Assembly: GCF_014193675.1 (NCBI RefSeq)
Contig: NZ_BLXZ01000007.1
Span: 186,001-250,000, forward strand
DNA: 64,000 nt
From: Geomonas limicola
Lineage (GTDB): Bacteria; Desulfobacterota; Desulfuromonadia; Geobacterales; Geobacteraceae
Direction of reading: 5' to 3'
A program made the translations under genes and the position numbers. The notes beneath the pieces are model-generated. The model was given only the letters and a program-made list of their open reading frames with translations, was not told where the DNA came from and made no database searches. Numbering within the stretch: the first letter of the stretch is position 1; every line of letters starts with the position of its first letter. This document shows, in pieces, positions 17,739 through 25,346 of the stretch.

Positions 17739-18710
17739 ATGCGAAATTATCCCAAATCTGGCCCCACGTCAAGCGGGCATCAACGATCAGGCATCCCCTC
17801 CCCCCCGGCGCCCAGCGTTGGGGGGGAGGCTTCTCCGCTTGTTAATAAGTGCATATCTCAACAGGCAAGGAGAGGAAACCCCGTAAAGGCTCTCCATATC
17901 TGGCCCCGTGTGGTAAAGCTAGAAAGGGAGTTCAAGAGGGATAGTCAGGTGCCCATCGGCGCTGATCGTAGTGAAATCAGTTCATTCTCTGCTGCTTCAA
18001 AGCGACGGCTAAGGTTCACTGCCTCCAATGCCTTTCCCGAGCTCGTAAGTCAATTTGCTCTTACCTACCACAACAGGCAACCTGAGGGACGGACCGTTAA
18101 AGCGCATCTGAACACTTTTCTAACATCACTACGCAGAAAATACCCTGAGGTGCGTTACCTTTGGATTTTGGAGTTTCAGACGCGAGGCACTGCACACTTT
18201 CACCTGTTTCTTTCACTTCCCCACACCACGCCCAATCTGCAAGGATTCATGGCTGAGAAATGGCACAAAATCGCGGAGCCTGACAGCCCCGAACTCCTTA
18301 GGTTTCATCAGCATCCCAATAATTTCATAGCATGGGAAATGGGAAGCGGTGCATATCTCTGCAAGTATTTAGATAAAGAACACCAGAAAGCTGTCCCAGT
18401 GGGGTTCTCAGGTGTCGGTCGTTTCTGGGGAAACTCTCGGGGAATCGTTCCACCTGCCCAGGAGATTTCAACGGAAGAAATTGATGCTGCCTTTAACAGC
18501 TCAGATGTAGTGAATCCTAGCACTGGTGAGATAACTAAAGAAGGTTTCCGGGCCTCAATATTTATTGTTCGTACGCTTTGCCGACATCATGAAAAGCTAC
18601 TTAAAAGGTCACCTTGGAAGTCCTCCGCGCGTAAACGACCAACCTCATATACCCTGCCTTGCGCAGCTCCTATCTTCTGGCAGCTCGAGCGTTTTCTAGT
18701 TCCCTTCTAA
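17739..18710 (+). CDS. Rolling-circle replication initiator (HUH endonuclease, phage/plasmid Rep)
   Basis: A 323-residue Rep from ATG 17739 (AAAGG 8 nt upstream); the frame is open from TTG 17691 and the start is uncertain. The HUH metal motif is TAHFHLFLSLP (H153, H155), and the catalytic Tyr motif is GAYLCKYLDKE (Y206 and Y210, K209), the spacing seen in inovirus and gokushovirus-type initiators. Upstream, RYLWILEFQTRGT is the strand preceding HUH. It would nick one strand at the element's origin and drive ssDNA replication of the circle. The N-terminal ~45 codons, which span a perfect hairpin, look low-complexity (PSPPAPSVGGEASP), so translation may really begin further in. The convergent FRG gene ends 11 bp away. 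Confidence 0.82.
   Translation: MRNYPKSGPTSSGHQRSGIPSPPAPSVGGEASPLVNKCISQQARRGNPVKALHIWPRVVKLEREFKRDSQVPIGADRSEISSFSAASKRRLRFTASNAFPELVSQFALTYHNRQPEGRTVKAHLNTFLTSLRRKYPEVRYLWILEFQTRGTAHFHLFLSLPHTTPNLQGFMAEKWHKIAEPDSPELLRFHQHPNNFIAWEMGSGAYLCKYLDKEHQKAVPVGFSGVGRFWGNSRGIVPPAQEISTEEIDAAFNSSDVVNPSTGEITKEGFRASIFIVRTLCRHHEKLLKRSPWKSSARKRPTSYTLPCAAPIFWQLERFLVPF
17797..17829. repeat. Perfect 10-bp C/G hairpin at the rep 5' end
   Basis: CCTCCCCCCC (17797-17806) pairs perfectly with GGGGGGGAGG (17820-17829) around a 13-nt loop. As ssDNA or RNA it would be very stable. It could be a replication origin or packaging hairpin, or a translational control element for rep. Confidence 0.65.
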
Positions 18711-18721
18711 CTTGGATAAAA

Positions 18722-19423
18722 TTAGAGTCCGTAGTCAAATACTAGTGATTTTGCGATTCCATCTAGGCCAGGAAACATTGAGTTATGCGTTATTCCATAT
18801 CTTTTAAGCATTATTCTTATTTCAACACAGCATTTTTCTTTAATTACCCACTTTTGGATTCCTTCCTTTGAAAAGGGTTCATCAGCCTTCGGTTGGACAA
18901 TAAAAAGCCCTGACTGGGCAGCTATTCTCTGGGTCGTATGTCTAGGTCTATAAATAACAGGAGATGTTAAGTCGAATGGAGACTTATCAACTGTGGCGTC
19001 AGGAATGTCATAGTGATCATGAAAAGTATAAATAGCGGCATCGGATTTATTCACTGGTGTGTAGGCGGTCGCGAAATAAGCAGCGACAAGAGGATTAGTT
19101 GTCCAATCCATCATCCTAGTAGGTAAACCATGATGTTGAGCAGTAGCAAGCCATTCCCATTCATTTTTGGGCTCGTAATTGATATAGGGTGCTGATAATC
19201 GTTTAAAAGCCTTTAGCACCGCTTTTTCTTTACCGGAATGAACAACATACGTAAGTGAGGGGTTAGATTTACGTATTTCTCGATTGGTGATAATGCTGCG
19301 TCCAAAACGCGATATTAATTGGAATGTCGCATCGCTTACCCCCCTAAAGATAGGGTGCCCACTGCTAAACGTTGAAGCTAGTCGATGCAGATCTTCAGGC
19401 GATTTAATTATTTTTTCTTCCAT
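18722..19423 (-). CDS. FRG-domain protein (element cargo)
   Basis: A 233-residue protein from ATG 19423, 8 nt after GGAGG (GTG 19438 is in frame upstream). FRG hallmarks are HPIFRGVSD at residues 23-31 and the block ATAQHHGLPTRMMDWTTNPLVAAYFA near 92-118. The biochemical role of FRG domains is unsettled; they often occur in phages and mobile or defence loci. It is the only element gene on the reverse strand and is clearly AT-rich, as expected for a swappable accessory (moron) gene with its own promoter in 19439-19667. A superinfection-exclusion or anti-phage role is inference. Confidence 0.8.
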   Translation of the reverse strand: MEEKIIKSPEDLHRLASTFSSGHPIFRGVSDATFQLISRFGRSIITNREIRKSNPSLTYVVHSGKEKAVLKAFKRLSAPYINYEPKNEWEWLATAQHHGLPTRMMDWTTNPLVAAYFATAYTPVNKSDAAIYTFHDHYDIPDATVDKSPFDLTSPVIYRPRHTTQRIAAQSGLFIVQPKADEPFSKEGIQKWVIKEKCCVEIRIMLKRYGITHNSMFPGLDGIAKSLVFDYGL

Positions 19424-19473
19424 CCTTAAGTCCTCCACATCATTTATTTCTGGGCGTTACTGTATATCAGTGC

Positions 19474-19568
19474 CTGTCCATAGGCAAGAGCCAATGCGAA
19501 GGCCGAGCGCCCTGTGGCGCGCACGTCGGCCTGCTTTCGCGTGCTCTGGCTCCTTTGCCTGTGGGCAG
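19474..19568. repeat. 95-nt imperfect hairpin between the FRG gene and the element's early genes
   Basis: Arms pair in order: CTGTCCATA with TGTGGGCAG (two G-T wobbles), GGCAA with TTGCC, GAGCCA with TGGCTC, GCGAA with TTCGC, GGCCGA with TCGGCC and GCGCC with GGCGC around a CTGT loop; small bulges lie on the right arm. It is far more GC-rich than its AT-rich surroundings. It is a plausible single-strand origin, double-strand origin or packaging signal of an ssDNA-replicating element. No U-tract follows, so it is not a normal terminator. Confidence 0.75.
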
Positions 19569-19667
19569 CCAGCATCCCACCTACCTTTTTGGTTGACTCA
19601 TAAAGAAATTAGCTGTATATCGACAATAATTTATGGGAAATTCACTGATGAATCATGGAGGCTTCAG

Positions 19668-20072
19668 ATGAAGATTGATCTTTCTAAGATAGACTTAGGT
19701 AACGGAATTATTGGACTTTTAGTTAGTTCTATGACAGGTCATACTGGGCTGAAATTCGGCCCAGAAGATGACGGGGTTGTCGGGATCACGACCCGCATTT
19801 CACCAAAAGCAAAGAGCCTTCTTCAGCAATTTTCTGAGATTGGAGGTGTTTCCCAAGCCGTTATAACCCGCATCTGCATCGAACGCGGCTTGGGCGAAAT
19901 TTCGTCGCTGTTGCTGGAGTACAAGAAGGCAAAAGAAGAAGCTGAAAGAGCGGAAAGCGAAGAACAAGAAGCCATTATGGCCTATGACGAGGAAGCGGTA
20001 AATGCTGAGGTCGTAAACACTCTGGCCGAACTGAAAAAAGATGCTGCTGCTCGGAAGTCGGGAAAGAGATGA
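19668..20072 (+). CDS. Element protein of unknown function, possible RHH-like regulator
   Basis: A 134-residue protein from ATG 19668, 7 nt after GGAGG. The middle, RISPKAKSLLQQFSEIGGVSQAVITRICIERGLGEI, has the short-strand/helix/helix pattern of ribbon-helix-helix proteins. It is followed by a Glu/Lys-rich coiled-coil stretch (EYKKAKEEAERAESEEQEA). The first gene after the 95-nt hairpin, it overlaps the next by ATGA. A regulator or partition-like role is possible but unproven. Confidence 0.65.
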   Translation: MKIDLSKIDLGNGIIGLLVSSMTGHTGLKFGPEDDGVVGITTRISPKAKSLLQQFSEIGGVSQAVITRICIERGLGEISSLLLEYKKAKEEAERAESEEQEAIMAYDEEAVNAEVVNTLAELKKDAAARKSGKR

Positions 20073-20503
20073 CAACCGCGGTCGCCCGTCACTCCTCAGA
20101 AGCTGCAACTGCAGAGGAAGCAGTGCTTTCGGTGCTGTCTGTTGAGCATACAGGCGGGCGTACCCAATTTACAATGTCTGTTCCTGAAGAAATTTTCCCC
20201 ATGATCAGGAATCTTTTGGAGAGTGGACTTTCCCTTGTCCGGTGGGTAGAAACTCAGAATCGTGTTAAGAAGGCTCAGGCGAGAGCACAGGACCCTGTCG
20301 AAAGAGAAAAAAGGCTCCAGGAGTCCCTCGCCTACTGCAACCGTATTCTGAAGAAGTATGACCACCTGATCAAATCAGGGATGGCGAAGCGCGAGGCAAT
20401 AAGGGAAACCAAAAAATACCACATCGGGGAAGGTCAACCAATAACCTGTCAAGAGATCGAGATTATGATCAGTCACCGAAGAAAACTGGGACGTGAAAAA
20501 TGA
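20069..20503 (+). CDS. Element protein of unknown function, paralogue of the split gene
   Basis: A 144-residue protein coupled by ATGA to the genes on both sides (starts at 20069 within the upstream stop, ends at 20503 overlapping ATG 20500). The segment FTMSVPEEIFPMIRNLL (residues 34-50), TQNRVKKAQARAQD and the C-terminal ITCQEIEIMISHRRKL each have counterparts at matching spacing in the 160-residue protein restored by circularisation. The two are therefore ancient tandem duplicates. Mostly helical and basic; no named family. Confidence 0.7.
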   Translation: MTTAVARHSSEAATAEEAVLSVLSVEHTGGRTQFTMSVPEEIFPMIRNLLESGLSLVRWVETQNRVKKAQARAQDPVEREKRLQESLAYCNRILKKYDHLIKSGMAKREAIRETKKYHIGEGQPITCQEIEIMISHRRKLGREK

Positions 20504-20634
20504 AGAATAAAACTAGCAATAATAGCAACCTGCGCCCAGAACCTTCGGGAGAAGATATATTATGTCAAGTACGATATCAGGATTCGGCATTAGACACCTG
20601 CCGATATCCACCTGGCATCACCACGCTGGCATGA
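20500..20634 (+). pseudogene. 5' part of the split element gene, reading into host flank (44 residues as integrated)
   Basis: ATG 20500 overlaps the preceding TGA. The first 18 codons (MKNKTSNNSNLRPEPSGE) run to the attR core. As integrated, the frame continues through the core into chromosomal DNA and stops at 20634, giving a 44-residue product. In the circle, the same frame continues into 16991-17419 without interruption. The operonic ATGA coupling argues that this is the genuine start of the 160-residue gene. Confidence 0.72.
20543..20570 (+). other. Right dif-like XerCD attachment site (attR)
   Basis: The 28 bp split as an arm CTTCGGGAGAA, centre GATATA and arm TTATGTCAAGT. The XerD-side arm is close to consensus, while the XerC-side arm (inside the element) is degenerate, as in known phage attP sites. 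Combining the host-side halves gives an empty-site dif candidate with arms ACGTCCCATAA and TTATGTCAAGT. The element-side halves give attP with arms CTTCGGGAGAA and TTATGTAAAGT. Confidence 0.7.
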
Positions 20635-21035
20635 GTGCTGAGTGACGAGCGTCGGTTCTGGTGGGAATGCGCCATTCCCATTATCCCACCCCACAACTTC
20701 AGGGTACCCGCCTTTCTGGTACGTCTCCTGAAGCACCACGGGAAGGTCTTTGCCCCCGCTCACAATAACCGATCCGTTCGGGGTGCTGCTGCCGGGTTGG
20801 CTTCCTGATGCTGCAGGGCTAATCGCAGTAACAGGCAAGAAGACTGACCACCCTCTTCTGCAGGAGCCACACGACACGGACTTACCCGACTGGTGGGACA
20901 AGTCTAAAATGGCTGATTACCCAATGATATCAGCACAGCTTAAAAAGCACCCCATACCTACCCCTGGGCCGAAGGGAAAAGTCCCGTTTAAAGGGCAAAT
21001 TTGTAAGCCGTTTTTTTAGGCAATTTTGCCGACTT
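20571..21035. other. Right flank of the insertion, no confident gene
   Basis: This 465-bp stretch between attR and the creatininase-family gene has only weak open frames on both strands, none with a convincing ribosome site, family signature or codon pattern. It may hold remnants of earlier insertions at the same site. Short AT-rich dyads (GGCA-N4-TGCC near 21019-21030) are present near its right end. Confidence 0.4.
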
Positions 21036-21755
21036 TTACCAGCGCCGGCTTTCCAGGGCCTTTACCAGCTCAACGACCCGTTCGGCGACGAGTCCTTCGA
21101 TTTTTTCTCCTTTCTCGGCGCTCGCCTTGGCCGGGTTTCCCCAAACCCCTCCGGGCCAGAAGCTTCTCTTGTCGCGAACCAGTATCCCGGTGGGAAAACG
21201 GGGGTACTCTTCGGGAGCCGTTCCTTTGACCAGGTGCGGATGCGAGTGCATGATTCGAGAGGTTTCGATTTCGCCGGCATGGGCGTCGCCCCGGGTCTCG
21301 ATGAGGTGCGCTCCCAGATCCTTGGCAAGATCGAACTCGGTGACCACTGCGATGTTGACGCCAGGAAGCTCTGAAAGCAGTTCTTCGCCGGCATCCTGGA
21401 GTGCCATTCGGTGAGAACCGCCGGCATGCCCGGTCAAGACCACGAAATTTTCCACGCCATGTGCGTGCAGCGAACGCACGATGTCCTTAAGAAGCGCCTT
21501 CAGGGTTGCCGTACCGATGCTGATGGTCCCGGGATGACACGCCGTGGATCGGCAGGATCCATAATGGACTGGCGGTGCGACGAACAGCGGGATCTGGCGC
21601 GCGGCGCGCTTGCCGACCTCGTAGGCTTCGATGGTGTCCGTGGACAACGGCAGATGAGAGCCGTGCTCTTCGACGGAACCAAAAGGAATATACGCCGTTT
21701 TGCACCTCGCCAGACCTGCCTCGAACTCGGGCATCGTCATCTCCTCGATGATCAT
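21036..21755 (-). CDS. Creatininase family protein
   Basis: A 239-residue metal-dependent amidohydrolase-like protein from ATG 21755 (GGAGG upstream). Family motifs: IPFGSVEEHGSHLPLSTDT (Glu and His metal ligands, residues ~23-41), LTGHAGGSHRMAL in place of the usual NGHGGN, and GDAHAGEIETSRIM, which supplies further ligands. True creatininase is unlikely in this organism. Relatives act on amides or lactams, for instance in mycofactocin or deazaflavin-type pathways. Substrate unknown. Confidence 0.87.
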   Translation of the reverse strand: MIIEEMTMPEFEAGLARCKTAYIPFGSVEEHGSHLPLSTDTIEAYEVGKRAARQIPLFVAPPVHYGSCRSTACHPGTISIGTATLKALLKDIVRSLHAHGVENFVVLTGHAGGSHRMALQDAGEELLSELPGVNIAVVTEFDLAKDLGAHLIETRGDAHAGEIETSRIMHSHPHLVKGTAPEEYPRFPTGILVRDKRSFWPGGVWGNPAKASAEKGEKIEGLVAERVVELVKALESRRW

Positions 21756-21861
21756 CGCGGAACCTCCATGGAAATTCTAATGAGATTTACAAGCCGGCAG
21801 GCGCAAACATCGACGGGGGAATGGATGCGATGATTTCTGGACCAGGCAGCGACTCCTGGTA

Positions 21862-24800
21862 CTAGCGGGCATCCAGCATGTCGCGGATCTTCTTGGCCAG
21901 CACGTCAGATTGGGCAGGTTTCGGCAGCAGGTCAATACCATCTACCAAAATGCCCCTGTCCTTAATAACATCTGCCGTGTAGCCTGTCAAAAAGAGAACT
22001 TTAAGTTGCGGCTTCAGAGCTCTAAGCGCCTCACAGACCTGTCTTCCGTTCATTCCCGGCATCACCACGTCCAGAAGCGCGAGCGAGATGTCCTGCCAGC
22101 TGTTCTCGAAGATCTTTATCGCGGCTTCGCCATTCTCGGCGAGTACCACGGTATATCCATAGCTCTGCAATACCGAGTCGACCATGTTGCGCACCATGGG
22201 ATCGTCTTCGACAACGAGGATGGTCTCTTTCCCGCCTCGCGGCGCAGCTGACGAGCCGGGGCTCCCCCCCTCCCCTGCTTCGGTTCCGGTCAGCGGCAGG
22301 TAGATCTTGAAGGTCGTCCCGAGGCCACAGGTGCTGTCGATCGTGATGTAACCGCCATGCTGCTTGATAATGCCGTACACAATGGACAACCCGAGACCGG
22401 TGCCGCGCCCGGATGGCTTGGTGGTATAGAACGGTTCGAAAATCTTTTCCTGTACCTCGGGGTCCATCCCGGTTCCGGTATCACTGATCGTGATCAAGGC
22501 GTAGCGCCCGACGACACCATAACCGTGCTGCCGGCAGAATTCCTGATCCAGATGTACCGAGTCGGTGGATATGCGCAGTCGACCGCCGTTGGGCATGGCG
22601 TCCCGCGCGTTGGCTGCCAGGTTCATCAGCACCTGCTCGATCTGGCCGGCGTCGGCGTTGACAACCAGGCGCTCCGTACCCAGTTCGGTCTCGAGTTTTA
22701 CATCTTCGCCGATGATCCGGGATAAAAATTTCGTGTGATTGCGGGCCAGTCCATTCAGTTCCACCAGCTCCAGAAGCATGACTTGCTTGCGGCTGAAGGC
22801 CAAAAGGCTGCTGGTCAGATGCGAGGCGCGGTTGGCGGCATCGAGAATCTGCTTGAGATTTCCAGATTTTACGGGGTCGCCACTCAAGGAGTGCTGCAAC
22901 AGCTGTCCAAATCCCATGATGACGGTAAGTATGTTGTTGAAGTCGTGCGCGACACCGCCTGCCAGCTGTCCGATCGCCTCCATCTTCTGGGCCTGGCGCA
23001 ACTGTTCCTCGAGTTGCCGGCGCTCCGTCATGCTCTCCATGAACGCCATGTAGTGCGTAATGGCACCTGCTCGATCCCTGATCGGGGAGATCGTGCAGTG
23101 CACCCAGTAGAGATCCCCGCACTTGTGCCGGTTCTGCAGGTCGCCAGTCCAGACGCTCCCCGATTGTATGGTGTTCCACAGGCTCTGGTACACCTCGAGC
23201 CGCGTCTTGCCCGAACGCAACCTGTTGGTGTTCCCGCCCAGGATTTCCTCGGGCGTGTACCCGCTCAGGGCGGTAAACATGGGGTTCACGAACTCGATGC
23301 AGCCGGAGGTTTCGGTGATGACGATCGGCACCGGACTCTGCATGACCGCTTGCGACAACCTGGTCAGCTGTGCCTCGGTCTGTTTGCGCTCGGTGGTGTC
23401 CTTGAAGATAACGACGGCACCCACCAGGGTACCGTTCTCAAGGATCGGGGTACTGATGTACTCGACGGGGAAACTGGTGCTATCCTGGCGCCAGAAAAGG
23501 TAGTCCGCAGCCTGGCAGGTGAGCCCCTCGTTGAGCGCCTGGTGCAGCGGGCATCCGGAGGCCAGGCAGTGTGACGCCGCTGCCGAGCCGTGGTGCACCA
23601 GCGAATGGTGCTTGCCGAGGAGCGTTTCCTCCGGCCAACCCGTCATATTGCCGGCAGCCGGATTGGCAAAGGTGATGTTGCCGGCCAAGTCGATCCCGTA
23701 AATCCCTTCCCCGGCAGCATCGAGGATCAACTGCAGCTTGCGCATGGCTTTATCGTGGGCTTCCTGGGCTCCCTTGAGATCGGTGATATCCAGCAAAGCT
23801 GCGACGATCCCCCCTCGGCTGCCATCTGCAGCCGGGAAGGCGGTCTGGAAGATGATGACGTTATGCCGCCTGCCATCGGCGTAGACCACCTCGCTCTCGC
23901 AGACTGCGGTGTGGCTGCCGGGTGGCGAGGTCTTCTCGAGATCCCGGTCGCAGAGCGGGAGGCGAGGCAGTGCCGGGTCGGGTTCGCTCCTGCCGATGAG
24001 CTGACGTTTGGCCGCACCGGCAACCGCCTCGAACGCCTTGTTGCACCCGAGGTAGCGTCCTTCTACATCCTGGTAGTAGACCGGGATCGGGATGCTGTCG
24101 ATGAGCACCTGAGAAAATTCGAGCTGTTTTTCTATCGCCGTCTTCCGTGCGTCCAACTCACCGAGCAGCTGATTGAAGGCATCGGCCAATACACCTATCT
24201 CGTCGCCGGTCTGGATGCTGACTCGAAAGTGCCCTTTCCCCGGGCCACTCATTTCCCTGACTTGGCGGGTAAAGCTCAAAAGCGGCCCGGTAAGGTGCTT
24301 CATCGACACCCACACCACAACGAAAGTGATCAGGAAAATGACCAGCAGGGCCCACAGGAGATAATGGCGCGCGCCTTGTGCCAGGCCACCGGATTCGGCC
24401 CAGGGAACGTGGCTCGCCAGGATCCAGCCGTTGGTTCTGAGCCGCTTGAACCCGCTTACTACCTTATGGTTGCGAGAAGTTACCGTGGTTCCGGTACCCT
24501 CATAGCCGGCAAGGGCCCGGTCGAAGAGCGGGTTCGCCCCGGGCGGCACATCTCTTTTGAGCAGTCGCTCCTTGTCGGGGTGCATGATCATGGTGCGCTG
24601 GGTGTTGAAGAGGTACAGGTAACCGTGCTGCCCCAGGCGGATCGATGTCAAGGTGGAGAGGAAGTTGTTCCGGGTAAGGTCGAGACTGCCGGCGAGTACC
24701 CCCAGCAACGCCCCGTTGGGGTCGAGGACCGGCGCGGTGACCATGACGATAGGGTGGCGATGGTACTGCGCAGAAAGGAAAGGCTCGGAGACCAGCGGGG

Positions 24801-25221
24801 TGCGGGTAACGCTCGCCTGCCTGAAGAAGTCCTCCCCGGAGTAGTTTTTGTCGTACAGGACCGCTTCCGGCGCCGTGGTATAAAGAAGCCTCCCCTGCGG
24901 CGAGAACAGGAAGATCCCGTTGTCGAACAGGGCGAGGGTGTCGGGACGTTCGCTGAAAAAACGCGAGAGCCGTGCGCGCCCCTGCCCGAGCACGGGCCCG
25001 AGGGTGTTGGCGGCACCCCGCACCTCCGACTTCGCAGCGCCGAGCTTGTCGTCGATCTGGTTCCCAAGGGCTGTCAGCAGGGTATCTTGCTGATTTGAGA
25101 TGAGGGAGGTGACCTGGTTCCCGAAATATACCTGCGCCGAGAGGGCGAGCATCGACAGGAGAACTGCCGCCAGTACCGACACGGCCACGGTTATTTTAGT
25201 TTTGAGACTGACAAAAGCCAC
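21862..25221 (-). CDS. Membrane hybrid sensor histidine kinase (dCache-HAMP-PAS3-HisKA-HATPase-REC)
   Basis: This 1119-residue kinase starts at GTG 25221 (AGGAG 8 nt upstream). It has an N-terminal TM helix (residues ~9-30), a periplasmic dCache-like sensor to ~285, a second TM (LLWALLVIFLITFVVVWV) and HAMP with DEIGVLADAFNQLL. Three PAS domains follow (SQVLIDSIPIPVYY, ILDAAGEGIYGIDL, AVMQSPVPIVITE). The DHp H-box is GGVAHDFNNIL, and ATPase boxes are NLAANARDAMPNGG, DTGTGMD and GRGTGLGLS. The C-terminal receiver has the phospho-Asp in ALLDVVMPGMNG. It senses an external small molecule and probably phosphorelays to an unlinked partner. Confidence 0.93.
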   Translation of the reverse strand: MAFVSLKTKITVAVSVLAAVLLSMLALSAQVYFGNQVTSLISNQQDTLLTALGNQIDDKLGAAKSEVRGAANTLGPVLGQGRARLSRFFSERPDTLALFDNGIFLFSPQGRLLYTTAPEAVLYDKNYSGEDFFRQASVTRTPLVSEPFLSAQYHRHPIVMVTAPVLDPNGALLGVLAGSLDLTRNNFLSTLTSIRLGQHGYLYLFNTQRTMIMHPDKERLLKRDVPPGANPLFDRALAGYEGTGTTVTSRNHKVVSGFKRLRTNGWILASHVPWAESGGLAQGARHYLLWALLVIFLITFVVVWVSMKHLTGPLLSFTRQVREMSGPGKGHFRVSIQTGDEIGVLADAFNQLLGELDARKTAIEKQLEFSQVLIDSIPIPVYYQDVEGRYLGCNKAFEAVAGAAKRQLIGRSEPDPALPRLPLCDRDLEKTSPPGSHTAVCESEVVYADGRRHNVIIFQTAFPAADGSRGGIVAALLDITDLKGAQEAHDKAMRKLQLILDAAGEGIYGIDLAGNITFANPAAGNMTGWPEETLLGKHHSLVHHGSAAASHCLASGCPLHQALNEGLTCQAADYLFWRQDSTSFPVEYISTPILENGTLVGAVVIFKDTTERKQTEAQLTRLSQAVMQSPVPIVITETSGCIEFVNPMFTALSGYTPEEILGGNTNRLRSGKTRLEVYQSLWNTIQSGSVWTGDLQNRHKCGDLYWVHCTISPIRDRAGAITHYMAFMESMTERRQLEEQLRQAQKMEAIGQLAGGVAHDFNNILTVIMGFGQLLQHSLSGDPVKSGNLKQILDAANRASHLTSSLLAFSRKQVMLLELVELNGLARNHTKFLSRIIGEDVKLETELGTERLVVNADAGQIEQVLMNLAANARDAMPNGGRLRISTDSVHLDQEFCRQHGYGVVGRYALITISDTGTGMDPEVQEKIFEPFYTTKPSGRGTGLGLSIVYGIIKQHGGYITIDSTCGLGTTFKIYLPLTGTEAGEGGSPGSSAAPRGGKETILVVEDDPMVRNMVDSVLQSYGYTVVLAENGEAAIKIFENSWQDISLALLDVVMPGMNGRQVCEALRALKPQLKVLFLTGYTADVIKDRGILVDGIDLLPKPAQSDVLAKKIRDMLDAR

Positions 25222-25346
25222 AGTCCGGCTCCTGTGGAAATGCTTTTAGATTGGAAATGTCTTAATTGATCCAGAAAGAAGTTCGACCCAACAAAATATA
25301 ACGGCTACTGTACCATAAAAGGATTTGTAAAAACGGATATTAGTCG

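Larger units (their letters stand above)
16991..20559 (+). mobile_element. Xer-dependent integrated element (HUH-Rep satellite/IMEX-like), ~3.56 kb
   Basis: The unit runs from one GATATA core to the other (3,563 bp for one core copy) and is visibly AT-richer than the high-GC flanks. It carries an HUH Rep gene, a small basic protein, two paralogous small proteins, a possible RHH-like protein, an FRG-domain gene on the opposite strand, and hairpins at 17797-17829 and 19474-19568. There is no integrase or transposase, which fits use of host XerC/XerD. No filamentous coat, pIII, or Zot/pI gene is seen, so it resembles a satellite or minimal element rather than a complete inovirus. Joining the ends restores a gene broken by integration (20500-20553 plus 16991-17419). 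Confidence 0.8.

Noticed and set aside
17594..17845. 83-codon frame overlapping the small basic gene and the rep leader
   Set aside because: No ribosome site, overlaps two better frames, low-complexity content, no family signal.
18722..19423. FRG gene as a chromosomal toxin-antitoxin component
   Set aside because: No partner gene is coupled to it on the same strand; its location inside the attL-attR interval is better explained as element cargo.
16980..20570. Insertion sequence or integron interpretation
   Set aside because: No transposase, tyrosine integrase gene, terminal inverted repeats or target duplication; the repeats are direct and dif-like.
20590..20901. 103-codon reverse frame right of the element
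   Set aside because: No ribosome site or family match; I could not separate it from chance, so the region is listed as unassigned.
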